From positions 1-16,436 of the forward strand of contig JADGEG010000021.1 of the NCBI GenBank assembly GCA_016744485.1: 16,436 nt of DNA. The letters are read 5' to 3'. Numbering within the stretch: position 1 is the stretch's first letter; each line of letters begins with the position of its first letter. Position numbers and translations under genes: made by a program. Shown here piece by piece: positions 6,912-14,776 of the stretch. The notes beneath the pieces were generated by a model, which saw only the letters and a program-made list of their open reading frames with translations, did not search any database and was not told the DNA's origin. Source of the stretch: Arcobacter sp. GTDB lineage: Bacteria > Campylobacterota > Campylobacteria > Campylobacterales > Arcobacteraceae.

Positions 6912-7466
6912 ATGAAAATAGAAAGAATTCACCATGTTGCATATCGGTGTGCAAATGCTAAAAAAACAGTTCTTTGGTATAAAGAATTTATGAATATGGA
7001 TTTTATACTTGCAATTGCAGAAAATAAAGTTCCATCAACAAAACAAAATGATCCTTATATGCACTTGTTCTTAGATGCAGGAGCAGGTAATGTTTTGGCC
7101 TTTTTTGAATTACCAAATTCTAAACCAGCTACAAAAGTAACTGATCCTAACACTCCTGCATGGTGTCAACATATAGCATTTAAAATATCTAGTATGGAAG
7201 AAATGTATGAAGCAAAGAAAAAATGGGAAGAAGGAGGACTAGAAGTAGTTGGTCCTACTAATCATGGCTTATTTATGGCTTTATATACGTATGACCCAGA
7301 TGGTAATAGATTAGAATTATCCGTTGATATTGGAACAAAAGAAGAAAGAATTTTGGCTTTAGAAAAAATGAATAAAGTAAAATGGGAGATGTTAGATTAT
7401 TTTGATGAACATCAAAAAGTTCCAGAGCATGCAGCATGGTTACATGAAATTGAGTTTTCTAAATAA
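6912..7466 (+). CDS. VOC-family metalloenzyme (glyoxalase/extradiol dioxygenase fold)
   Basis: The first gene of the catabolic operon encodes a 184-aa cytosolic protein of the vicinal oxygen chelate superfamily, whose members use a divalent metal for isomerisation, epimerisation or ring-cleaving dioxygenation. Two beta-alpha-beta-beta-beta units are visible: one opens with IHHVAYRC (H7/H8), the second with QHIAF (H87) and ends with DPDGNRLELS (E135). Together with E66 in FFELP, these are the plausible metal ligands, and all expected positions are filled. The C-terminal 45 residues extend past the fold and are charged. It is too short for 4-hydroxyphenylpyruvate dioxygenase or a two-domain extradiol enzyme, but single-domain extradiol enzymes and lactoylglutathione-lyase-like enzymes have this size. 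Its place beside an FAH-family hydrolase favours a step on a ring-fission or diketo-acid intermediate; this is inference. Confidence 0.8.
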   Translation: MKIERIHHVAYRCANAKKTVLWYKEFMNMDFILAIAENKVPSTKQNDPYMHLFLDAGAGNVLAFFELPNSKPATKVTDPNTPAWCQHIAFKISSMEEMYEAKKKWEEGGLEVVGPTNHGLFMALYTYDPDGNRLELSVDIGTKEERILALEKMNKVKWEMLDYFDEHQKVPEHAAWLHEIEFSK

Positions 7467-7484
7467 AAAATTATAGGAGTTTAA

Positions 7485-8501
7485 ATGAAGTTAGCTACAC
7501 TAAAAAATCATACAAGGGATGGGCAATTAGTTATTGTAAGTAAAGACTTAACAAAATATATTGCCGTACCAGATATCTCTCAAACATTACAAAATGCTTT
7601 AGATAATTGGGATATTATATCACCTCTATTAATTGAAGTTTATAATAAACTAAATACAAACACTTTAAATAATAGTCAAATTTTTGAAGAAACAAACTGT
7701 GAATCTCCACTACCAAGAGCATATCAATGGGCTGATGGTTCTGCTTACCTTAATCATGTTGAACTTGTAAGACAAGCTAGAAATGCTAGTGTTCCAGAAT
7801 CTTTTTATCAAGATCCTTTAATGTATCAAGGAGGTTCTGATAGTTTTATAGGTCCAAGAGATGATATAAGTTTAGCATGTGAGTCATGGGGAATTGATTT
7901 AGAAGCTGAAGTAGCCATTATCACAGATGATGTTCCTATGGGAGTGACCCCAGCAAATGCAAGTAAACATATAAAATTAATCATGTTAGTTAATGATGTA
8001 TCTTTGAGAAATTTAATACCAGCAGAACTAGCAAAAGGATTTGGTTTTTTTCAATCAAAAGCATCTAGTGCATTTAGTCCAGTTTGTGTTACACCTGATG
8101 AGTTAAATGATTCTTGGAAAGATACAAAAGTAGATTTATTTTTGAATGTTCATCTTAATAATCAAGCATTTGGATTAACATTAGCAAGTCAAGATATGAC
8201 TTTTGGATTTGATGAATTAGTAGCACATGCTGCAAAAAGTAGACCTTTAATAACTGGTACAATTATAGGTTCAGGAACAGTATCAAATAAATTAGATGGT
8301 GGACCTGGTAAAAAAATAGAAGATGGAGGAAGAGGTTATTCTTGTATAGCTGAAATTAGAATGATAGAAACTATTAAAAAGAAAGAATCTCTTACAGAGT
8401 ATATGAAATTTGGAGATAATGTTCAAATTTCAATGAATGATAAAAATGGAAACTCTATTTTTGGTTTAATAAATCAAACAGTAGTTAAACAAGAAATATA
8501 A
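7485..8501 (+). CDS. Fumarylacetoacetase-family hydrolase
   Basis: Likely hydrolyses a carbon-carbon bond in a beta-diketo acid; the classic reaction is fumarylacetoacetate to fumarate plus acetoacetate. The 338-aa product has an N-terminal region (about 1-100) and an FAH catalytic domain. Visible residues are D110 in FYQDPLMYQGG, the metal-binding pair E140/E142 in LEAEVAI, D171 in LVNDVSLRN and K192 in FQSKASSAFSP. GTIIGSGTVSN lies near the end of the active site. It is shorter than animal-type FAH (about 420 aa) but matches the compact form found in many proteobacterial tyrosine-degradation clusters. A position corresponding to the catalytic His of mammalian FAH appears to be Gly/Ser here, as I recall for this subfamily. 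It lies 18 bases after the VOC gene with a TAGGAG ribosome binding site. Acylpyruvase activity is an alternative; the AtoDA-AtoB genes downstream favour acetoacetate as a product. Confidence 0.83.
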   Translation: MKLATLKNHTRDGQLVIVSKDLTKYIAVPDISQTLQNALDNWDIISPLLIEVYNKLNTNTLNNSQIFEETNCESPLPRAYQWADGSAYLNHVELVRQARNASVPESFYQDPLMYQGGSDSFIGPRDDISLACESWGIDLEAEVAIITDDVPMGVTPANASKHIKLIMLVNDVSLRNLIPAELAKGFGFFQSKASSAFSPVCVTPDELNDSWKDTKVDLFLNVHLNNQAFGLTLASQDMTFGFDELVAHAAKSRPLITGTIIGSGTVSNKLDGGPGKKIEDGGRGYSCIAEIRMIETIKKKESLTEYMKFGDNVQISMNDKNGNSIFGLINQTVVKQEI

Positions 8502-8514
8502 CTATTACTTAAAT

Positions 8515-8520
8515 AAAGGA
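8515..8520 (+). promoter_or_regulatory. Ribosome binding site deciding the dctP start
   Basis: AAAGGA abuts the first of three consecutive in-frame ATG codons (8521, 8524, 8527). Only the third has a normal six-base spacing, so 8527 is the likely start. Confidence 0.55.
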
Positions 8521-8526
8521 ATGATG

Positions 8527-9534
8527 ATGTTAAAATTAAATAAAAAATTAATGAATTCAATACTACTTATGGTATTTATAACAGGTTTTGCTTATGCAGA
8601 TAAAACTAAAACTATTAATGTATATTCATGGTTGCCACCAAAACATACAATGAATGCAAATGTATTACATACATGGGGAAAATGGATTGAAAAAGCAACA
8701 CAAGGAAGAGTAAAAATCGATATTAAATATCCAGGAAGTCCAAAAGGTGTTTTAGACAATGTTGAAGATGGAGCTTATGAAGCTGGTTGGACATATCATG
8801 GTTTTTTCCCAGGAAGATTTGAATTAACTAAAATTGTAGAGTTACCAAATTTAGGTGTGGGAGCAGATAAAGCATCTGTAGGATATTGGAAAGTTTATAA
8901 TAAATATTTTAGTAAATCAAATGAAAATGATGGTCTTGTTTTAGCAGGTTTATTTGTACATGCTCCAGGTCAAATACATTTAACAAAACCTATTTCTTCG
9001 TTAAAAGAACTAAAGGGTAAAAAAATCAGAATTGGTGGTGGAATACAGAGTCAAATTGCAAAAAAACTAAAAATTGAAGGTGTATCTCTTCCTGGAAATA
9101 AAGTTTATCAATCATTATCGCAAGGAATTACTGAAGGTGTTTTTATGCCAATGGGTGAGAAAAGAACTTTAAGACTAAAAGAAGTTGCTCCTTTTACATT
9201 AAAATTTCCAAATGGAATGTATTTGGGTAGTTTTGGAATTTATTTAAATCCAGCTTTTTTAAATTCATTAAAAAAAGAAGATAAAAAAGCTATTTTAGCA
9301 GTATCAGGTGAAAAATTATCCGCCCTTGCAGGTAAATATTGGCAAGAAGATACAATAATAGGTGAAGAAGATGCTAAAAAATATGGAAATGTAATTTTAG
9401 AAGCAAGTCCAAGTATTATAAAAGAATTTAATTCTTTAGTAAGTGGTTTTGATAAACAATGGATCAAAAAAGTTTCAAAAAAAGGCTTTGATGGAAAAGC
9501 TGCATTATCAGAATTAAGATCACTGGTAAAATAA
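8527..9534 (+). CDS. dctP: TRAP transporter periplasmic substrate-binding protein (DctP family)
   Basis: Periplasmic receptor of a tripartite ATP-independent transporter, which uses ion gradients to import organic acids. From the ATG at 8527 the product has 335 residues: signal peptide with probable cleavage after AYA (residue 24), then a DctP fold. LKGKKIRIGG contains R168, at the place of the conserved arginine that salt-bridges the substrate carboxylate. The next conserved segment reads YQSLSQGITEGVFMPMGE, where many family members have a 'GxxDG' turn. It begins 25 bases after the hydrolase stop and two bases from dctQ. The substrate cannot be read from sequence; context points to a carboxylate whose breakdown gives acetoacetate. 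Confidence 0.9.
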   Translation: MLKLNKKLMNSILLMVFITGFAYADKTKTINVYSWLPPKHTMNANVLHTWGKWIEKATQGRVKIDIKYPGSPKGVLDNVEDGAYEAGWTYHGFFPGRFELTKIVELPNLGVGADKASVGYWKVYNKYFSKSNENDGLVLAGLFVHAPGQIHLTKPISSLKELKGKKIRIGGGIQSQIAKKLKIEGVSLPGNKVYQSLSQGITEGVFMPMGEKRTLRLKEVAPFTLKFPNGMYLGSFGIYLNPAFLNSLKKEDKKAILAVSGEKLSALAGKYWQEDTIIGEEDAKKYGNVILEASPSIIKEFNSLVSGFDKQWIKKVSKKGFDGKAALSELRSLVK

Positions 9535-9535
9535 T

Positions 9536-10051
9536 ATGCTTTCAAAACTTAGAACACTTGAAAAGATATGTGAATTTATTTTAAATTCCATATCGGCATT
9601 AGGCTTAATCTTTTTAGTTTGTATAACTACTATTGATGTAGGTGGAAGATTTTTATTTAATTCACCATTACCAGGGTCTACAGAGCTTACAGAACTTATT
9701 TTAGGTGTTGTAATATTTTCAGTATTACCTCATATTTGTTGGAAAAATGAAAATATTATTGTTGATGTTCTTTATAATAAATTAAGTGTTCCTTTTCGTA
9801 ATATACTATTAATTTTTAAGAACATAGTTATTGGTATTTCTTTGTATTTTATTGGAAATAGACTAATGGTCTTAGCTTCAAGATCTGAAAAATATACTGA
9901 AACAACTGAATTATTAGAAATACCAATATACCCATTTATAGAATATATGGCTTTAATGTCTTATTTAACGGTTTTATTTATCATTGTTTTTGGAACATGT
10001 AATTCTTATTGTTCATATATGTCATATAAAAAAGGAATTCAAAAATGTTAG
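9536..10051 (+). CDS. dctQ: TRAP transporter small membrane subunit (DctQ family)
   Basis: Small integral-membrane component that partners DctM. The 171-aa protein has four hydrophobic helices. It shows the DctQ hallmark TTIDVGGRFLFNSPLPGSTELTE split across the first loop (residues about 30-52) and the usual charged WKNENIIVDV segment. The start lies one base after dctP with little ribosome-binding sequence, so it probably depends on coupling from dctP. Its end overlaps dctM by seven bases. Confidence 0.9.
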   Translation: MLSKLRTLEKICEFILNSISALGLIFLVCITTIDVGGRFLFNSPLPGSTELTELILGVVIFSVLPHICWKNENIIVDVLYNKLSVPFRNILLIFKNIVIGISLYFIGNRLMVLASRSEKYTETTELLEIPIYPFIEYMALMSYLTVLFIIVFGTCNSYCSYMSYKKGIQKC

Positions 10052-11349
10052 AGATGGGAATAGGCACTTTAGTATTAATTTTTTTAGTGTTATTTAGAGT
10101 ACCTATTGGTTTTTCAATGGGATTAGTGGGTTTTTGTGGCTTTGCATATTTAGGTAATTATAACTGGATAGCTGCTTTAACTATGTCATCAAAAATCATA
10201 ACTAATACTTCCCAAGAATACAGTTTGTCAATAATTCCTTTATTTGTACTAATGGGAAATTTAATGACAAGTGCTGGGATTTCCAGTGAACTGTATAAGG
10301 TCTCATACATACTAGTTGGTCATTTAAGAGGTGGTTTATCTATGGCTACAATAGTTGCAAGTGGATTTTTTGCAGCTATTTCAGGATCTAGTCTTGCTAC
10401 TGTTGCAACTATGTCAAAAGTTTCAATGAAACCTATGTTGAAATATGGTTATAGTCCTTCATTAGCATCAGCTTCAATAGCTGCAGGTGGAACACTTGGG
10501 ATTTTAATTCCTCCTAGCATTATCTTAGTTATTTATGGAGTTATTACAGAACAAAGTATTAGGGAGCTTTTCGCAGCTGGATTTATACCTGGATTATTAG
10601 GAGTTGTATTTTATTTGGGTGCTGTTATTTGGACTGTAAGAAGAGATCCAAGTGCAGGACCTGCTGGTAAAAAATGTACAAAAAAAGAAAATATAGATGC
10701 AATTAAAAACATTTGGGGAACACTATTTCTTTTTACTTTAGTAATGGGTGGAATTTATACAGGAATATTCACTCCAACTGAAGCTGCCGGAATTGGAGCA
10801 GCTGGTGCATTTATTATTACTGTATCAAAAAGGAATTTAACTATAAAATCTTTTTTTGATACCTTAGCACAAACAAGTAAAACTACTATTTCTTTATTTG
10901 TAATTATAATAGGAGCATTAATTTTTTCAAGTTTTGTTGATAAAGCAGGATTTTCAAATTACCTTTTAGAATTTATACAATCTTCTACTTTACCACCAAT
11001 TGGTGTTATTTTTTTAATACTATTAATTTATATTATTTTAGGAGCTGTTTTTGAAAGTTTATCTATGATTTTATTAACTGTACCTATATTTTTTCCAATA
11101 GTTGAAGCCTTAGGTTTTGATTTAGTTTGGTTTGGGGTTTTAGTTGTTGTTGTAACTGAAATAAGTTTAATAACACCACCTTTAGGGATGAATGTTTTTG
11201 TTTTAGGAAATATAAGTAAAGATGTTGTAAATACATCTACAATTTTTAGAGGAATAACACCTTTTTTAATTGCTGATATTATTAGATTATTGTTGTTAAC
11301 ATTAGTACCTACAATTATTTTATTTTTGCCCCAATTATTATATAAATAA
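10045..11349 (+). CDS. dctM: TRAP transporter large permease (DctM family)
   Basis: Ion-coupled transport subunit. The 434-aa protein is hydrophobic throughout, with the family's RVPIGFSMGLVG opening, the IIPLFVLMGNLM helix near residue 65, and the AISGSSLATVATM and GGTLGILIPPS re-entrant/hairpin segments that form the transport core. A second-half repeat includes TPTEAAGIGAAGA and TPPLGMNVFVL. Its size is normal. The ribosome binding site AAAGGA lies inside the end of dctQ (10030-10035). With dctP and dctQ it forms a complete three-gene TRAP system embedded in the middle of the catabolic operon, between the two sets of enzymes. Confidence 0.93.
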   Translation: MLEMGIGTLVLIFLVLFRVPIGFSMGLVGFCGFAYLGNYNWIAALTMSSKIITNTSQEYSLSIIPLFVLMGNLMTSAGISSELYKVSYILVGHLRGGLSMATIVASGFFAAISGSSLATVATMSKVSMKPMLKYGYSPSLASASIAAGGTLGILIPPSIILVIYGVITEQSIRELFAAGFIPGLLGVVFYLGAVIWTVRRDPSAGPAGKKCTKKENIDAIKNIWGTLFLFTLVMGGIYTGIFTPTEAAGIGAAGAFIITVSKRNLTIKSFFDTLAQTSKTTISLFVIIIGALIFSSFVDKAGFSNYLLEFIQSSTLPPIGVIFLILLIYIILGAVFESLSMILLTVPIFFPIVEALGFDLVWFGVLVVVVTEISLITPPLGMNVFVLGNISKDVVNTSTIFRGITPFLIADIIRLLLLTLVPTIILFLPQLLYK

Positions 11350-11360
11350 AGGATTATACA

Positions 11361-12224
11361 ATGGAAAAATTTTTAACACTTAATCCAAAAGAAATATCAA
11401 CACATAAATTACATTCGTATCTATTAAGTGCCGTTGCTCCTAGACCAATTGCACTTTCTAGTACGATGGATGACAATATGAATCCAAATTTATCACCGTT
11501 TAGTTTTTTTAATGTATTTAGTGCAAATCCTCCTATTATGATTTTTTCTCCAGCAAGAAGAGTAAAAAACAATACAACAAAAGATACCTTAGATAATGTT
11601 TTATCTACGAAAGAAGTTGTAATAAATATTGTAAGTTATGAAATAGTAGAACAAATGTCATTAAGTAGTAGCGAGTACCCTTCTTCTATAAATGAGTTTG
11701 AAAAAGCTGGATTTACAATGTTAGAATCAGATTTAATCAAACCTTTTAGAGTTAAAGAATCTCCTGTACAATTTGAATGTATTGTTCAAGATGTTGTTTC
11801 CTTGGGTGAAAAAGGTGGTGCTGGAAATTTAGTAATTTGTGAAATAGTAAAAATTCATATTAACAAAAAGATTCTAAATGATGATTTATCTATTAACCCA
11901 CATAAAATTGATTTAGTAGCACGAGCTGGTGGTAATTTTTATACAAGGGCAAAAAAAGGTTTTTTTGAAATTCCAAAACCAATTAGTAATTTGGGTATAG
12001 GTTTTGATAATTTACCAAAAAAAATTTTAAATAGTTCAATTCTAAGTGGAAATGATTTAGCAAAATTAGCAAATGTTGAATCGTTACCTACAAAAGATGA
12101 GCTTGAAAATTTTAAAGAAGATAATATCTCCATAAAGGGGAAAAACTCTCATGAATTAGCAAAAATATTGTTACAAAAAAATGATATTTATAAGGCATGG
12201 AAAGTACTTTTATACAAGGATTAA
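11361..12224 (+). CDS. Flavin-reductase-like flavoprotein (DIM6/NTAB type) with C-terminal extension
   Basis: Predicted cytosolic FMN-binding split-barrel protein of 287 aa. Residues about 15-200 form the flavin-reductase-like domain, with SAVAPRPIALSST (23-35), NLSPFSFFNVFSANPP (43-58) and IFSPARRVKNNT contributing the expected flavin pocket, and ARAGGNFYTR at the domain end. The last 80 residues are an added segment beginning near IPKPISNLGIGFDNLP, not found in short reductases. I recall proteins of this two-part layout encoded beside homogentisate 1,2-dioxygenase and 4-hydroxyphenylpyruvate dioxygenase in Bacteroidetes, where their exact role is unclear. It could reduce flavin for a partner oxygenase or act directly on a pathway intermediate; no partner oxygenase of the flavin-dependent type is in this window. 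A ribosome binding site AAAGGA (11348-11353) precedes it, and dctM ends 11 bases upstream. Confidence 0.8.
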   Translation: MEKFLTLNPKEISTHKLHSYLLSAVAPRPIALSSTMDDNMNPNLSPFSFFNVFSANPPIMIFSPARRVKNNTTKDTLDNVLSTKEVVINIVSYEIVEQMSLSSSEYPSSINEFEKAGFTMLESDLIKPFRVKESPVQFECIVQDVVSLGEKGGAGNLVICEIVKIHINKKILNDDLSINPHKIDLVARAGGNFYTRAKKGFFEIPKPISNLGIGFDNLPKKILNSSILSGNDLAKLANVESLPTKDELENFKEDNISIKGKNSHELAKILLQKNDIYKAWKVLLYKD

Positions 12225-12227
12225 ATT

Positions 12228-12875
12228 ATGAGTAAAATAATTAATATAAATAAAATTCAAGAATTTTTAAAAGATGGAATGACCATTGCAATTGGTGGTT
12301 TTATGGGTTGTGGAAACTCCCATAATATTATAGAAGAAATTTTAAAAACAGATGTAAAGAACTTAACACTTATTGCAACAGATACTGCTAAAGATGGATA
12401 TGGCATTGGAAAGCTAATAGATGATAAAAGAATAACAAAGTTATATGCTTCTCATATTGGAACAAATAAAAACACACAAAAACAAGTAATTGAAGGATTT
12501 ATAGAACTTGAATTAGTACCTCAAGGAACCTTAGCAGAGCGAATACGAGCAAAAGCGGCTGGTCTTGGAGGAGTATTAACACAAACTGGTTTAGGAACTG
12601 AGATTGAAGAAGGAAAAGATATTATAAATATTGGTGGAAAAGATTATATTTTAGAAAGGCCAATTCATATTGATATGGCATTTATAAAAGCATATAAATC
12701 AGATAAATCAGGTAATTTAATTTATAATGGTGCTACAAAAAATTTTAATATGCCAATGGCTGGAGCTGCCTCAATGTCAATTGCAGAAGTTGAAGAAATA
12801 GTTGAAAATGGTGAATTAGATCCAAACTTCATACACACCCCATTTATATATATTGATCATATAATAAAGGCATAA
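12228..12875 (+). CDS. atoD: Acetoacetate CoA-transferase, alpha subunit (AtoD type)
   Basis: With the next gene product it moves CoA from a donor such as acetyl-CoA or succinyl-CoA to acetoacetate, giving acetoacetyl-CoA. The 215-aa protein is close to E. coli AtoD in length and order of motifs: GMTIAIGGFMG (17-27, with the glycine-rich loop), ASHIGTN, LELVPQGTLAERIR, AGLGGVLTQTGLGT and a C-terminal IDHII. It starts three bases after the flavoprotein gene with AAGGA at 12216-12220. Butyrate/acetate or 3-oxoadipate CoA-transferases are related alternatives, but the AtoB thiolase downstream favours acetoacetate. The donor is not evident. Confidence 0.88.
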   Translation: MSKIININKIQEFLKDGMTIAIGGFMGCGNSHNIIEEILKTDVKNLTLIATDTAKDGYGIGKLIDDKRITKLYASHIGTNKNTQKQVIEGFIELELVPQGTLAERIRAKAAGLGGVLTQTGLGTEIEEGKDIINIGGKDYILERPIHIDMAFIKAYKSDKSGNLIYNGATKNFNMPMAGAASMSIAEVEEIVENGELDPNFIHTPFIYIDHIIKA

Positions 12876-12876
12876 T

Positions 12877-13512
12877 ATGGAAGCAAAAGAAATTATTGCA
12901 ACAAGGGTTGCAAAAGAGTTTAAAAATGGTGATTTTGTAAATTTAGGTATAGGACTTCCTACGATGGCTGCTAATTATATTTCAAAAGATATACACGTAA
13001 ATTTACATTCAGAAAATGGATTTGCTGGTATTTGGGATAAAGCCACACCAGAAACTTTAGATAAAGATGTGGTTGATGCTGGTGGAACAAATGTTGTTTT
13101 ACAAAAAGGTGGAATGTTTTTTGATTCTCTTACCTCCTTTGAAATAATTCGTGGAGGACATTTAGATATGACTGTTTTAGGTGCCTTAGAAGTTGATGAA
13201 AAAGGAAACTTAGCAAACTGGAAAATTCCAGGAAAGCTTCTTCCTGGAATGGGTGGAGCAATGGATTTAGTAAATGGCGCTAAAAGAGTAATTATTTCTA
13301 TGCTTCACACAGCTCGTGGTAAACCAAAAGTTTTAAAGAAGTGTACTCTACCTCTAACTGGTAAAAGTGTAGTTGATATGATAATTACAGAACTGGGTGT
13401 TTTTGAATTTATAAATAAAGAACTTTTTTTAACAGAATTAAACCAAGGTATTAGTTTATCAGAAATTAAAAAACACACCCCCGCTTCTTATAAAATTGCT
13501 CTTAAAAATTAA
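12877..13512 (+). CDS. atoA: Acetoacetate CoA-transferase, beta subunit (AtoA type)
   Basis: Catalytic subunit of the CoA-transferase. The 211-aa product shows NLGIGLPTMAANY (22-34) and HSENGFAG, in which E46 is the glutamate that forms the acyl-CoA thioester intermediate. Further conserved stretches are IRGGHLDMTVLGALEVDEKG and PGKLLPGMGGAMDLV. It is co-linear with E. coli AtoA and of nearly equal length. It begins one base after atoD, with AAAGG (12866-12870) as ribosome binding site, so the subunits should be made in equal amounts. Confidence 0.9.
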   Translation: MEAKEIIATRVAKEFKNGDFVNLGIGLPTMAANYISKDIHVNLHSENGFAGIWDKATPETLDKDVVDAGGTNVVLQKGGMFFDSLTSFEIIRGGHLDMTVLGALEVDEKGNLANWKIPGKLLPGMGGAMDLVNGAKRVIISMLHTARGKPKVLKKCTLPLTGKSVVDMIITELGVFEFINKELFLTELNQGISLSEIKKHTPASYKIALKN

Positions 13513-13535
13513 ATGAATAAGTCAAGGATTTTAAA

Positions 13536-14732
13536 ATGAAAGTTTATATAGTTAAAGCAAAAAGAAGTGCTATTGGGAGTTATTTAGGAATACTAAAAGA
13601 CATTTCACCTGGACACTTAGCAGGTGAAGTTATAAAAAACCTTATTAAAGGTATTGATAAAAAGATCATTGATGAAGTAATTGTAGGAAATATTTTAAGT
13701 GCAGGTCATGCTCAAGGAATTGGAAGACAAGCTTCTATATATGCAGGGCTACCAGAATCAACAGTTGCATATTCATTAAATATGTTATGTGGTTCTGGCA
13801 TGAAAGCAGTAATGAATGCAGTATCTCAAATAAAAGCTGGGAATAGTAATATAATCATTGCAGGTGGAGTAGAAAACATGTCTCAAGCACCTTATTTAAT
13901 TCCTTCATCTGGACGATTAGGACTTGGTCTTGGAAATGTTAAAGTACTTGATTCAATGGTAAATGATGCCTTAACAGACGCTTTTGGTGGCTATCATATG
14001 GGAATCACAGCAGAAAATATTGCTAATAAATATCAAATAAGTAAAAAAGAACAAGATTTATATGCTATAAATTCTCAGAAAAAAGCAATAAAAGCAGATG
14101 ATGCAGGAGTTTTTAAAGATGAAATCACACCCATCATACTTAAGTCAAAAAAAACTGAAAGTATTTTTTATAAAGATGAATACATCAATAGAGCAACAAG
14201 TTTTGAAAAATTATCATCTTTAAAAGCTGTATTTACAAAAGATGGAACAGTAAGTGCTGGAAATTCTTCTGGAATTAATGATGGTGCTAGTTTTACACTT
14301 ATTGCTTCAGAAGATGCTGTTAAAGAATATAATTTAAAACCTCTTGTTGAAATTATTGATTCTTCACAAGTTGGAGTTGATCCAAAACTTATGGGACTAA
14401 GCCCTGCTTATGCAATAGAAAAATTATTAATTCAAAACAATTTACATATAAATGATATTGATATTTTAGAAATAAATGAAGCTTTTTCAGCACAAAGCTT
14501 AGGTGTATTTAAGATTTTAAAAGAAAAATTTGATATAAACCAATATTTTATTAATACAAAAATCAATGTAAATGGTGGTTCAATTGCATTAGGGCATCCA
14601 GTTGGAGCTAGTGGAAATAGAATAATTGTATCGTTAGTACATGAAATGTTAAAACAAAAATCAACATATGGCTTAGCATCGTTATGTATAGGTGGTGGAT
14701 TAGGTACAGCTATTTTACTTAAAAATGTATAA
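13536..14732 (+). CDS. atoB: Acetyl-CoA C-acetyltransferase (thiolase, AtoB type)
   Basis: Cleaves acetoacetyl-CoA with CoA to two acetyl-CoA, the last step of the proposed pathway; the reverse condensation is also possible. The 398-aa protein carries the full thiolase set: nucleophile C85 in LCGSGMKA, NEAFS, H354 in GGSIALGHPVGASG, and C384 in LCIGGGLGTA. Its length is typical of biosynthetic/degradative type II thiolases. A ribosome binding site AAGGA (13524-13528) lies within the 23-base gap after atoA. No terminator is seen in the 44 bases after it, so the two-component genes may share its transcript. Confidence 0.92.
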   Translation: MKVYIVKAKRSAIGSYLGILKDISPGHLAGEVIKNLIKGIDKKIIDEVIVGNILSAGHAQGIGRQASIYAGLPESTVAYSLNMLCGSGMKAVMNAVSQIKAGNSNIIIAGGVENMSQAPYLIPSSGRLGLGLGNVKVLDSMVNDALTDAFGGYHMGITAENIANKYQISKKEQDLYAINSQKKAIKADDAGVFKDEITPIILKSKKTESIFYKDEYINRATSFEKLSSLKAVFTKDGTVSAGNSSGINDGASFTLIASEDAVKEYNLKPLVEIIDSSQVGVDPKLMGLSPAYAIEKLLIQNNLHINDIDILEINEAFSAQSLGVFKILKEKFDINQYFINTKINVNGGSIALGHPVGASGNRIIVSLVHEMLKQKSTYGLASLCIGGGLGTAILLKNV

Positions 14733-14776
14733 CAAATATGCTACTATATAGCTAAATCCTATACAATGGAAAAAAA

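Noticed and set aside
6912..7466. 4-hydroxyphenylpyruvate dioxygenase
   Set aside because: Same fold superfamily, but 184 residues is about half the needed length and the characteristic C-terminal domain is absent.
9240..9545. 101-codon minus-strand open frame across the end of dctP
   Set aside because: Opposite a well-supported TRAP receptor; composition reflects the complement of lysine-rich coding sequence.
11354..11572. 72-codon minus-strand open frame at the start of the flavoprotein gene
   Set aside because: Antisense to the conserved flavin-binding region and not protein-like in any family I recognise.
11939..12133. 64-codon minus-strand open frame within the flavoprotein gene
   Set aside because: Short antisense frame with no independent support.
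14744..14751. CTATATAG palindrome as a terminator after atoB
   Set aside because: Only eight bases, no loop and no T-run; it cannot act as an intrinsic terminator.
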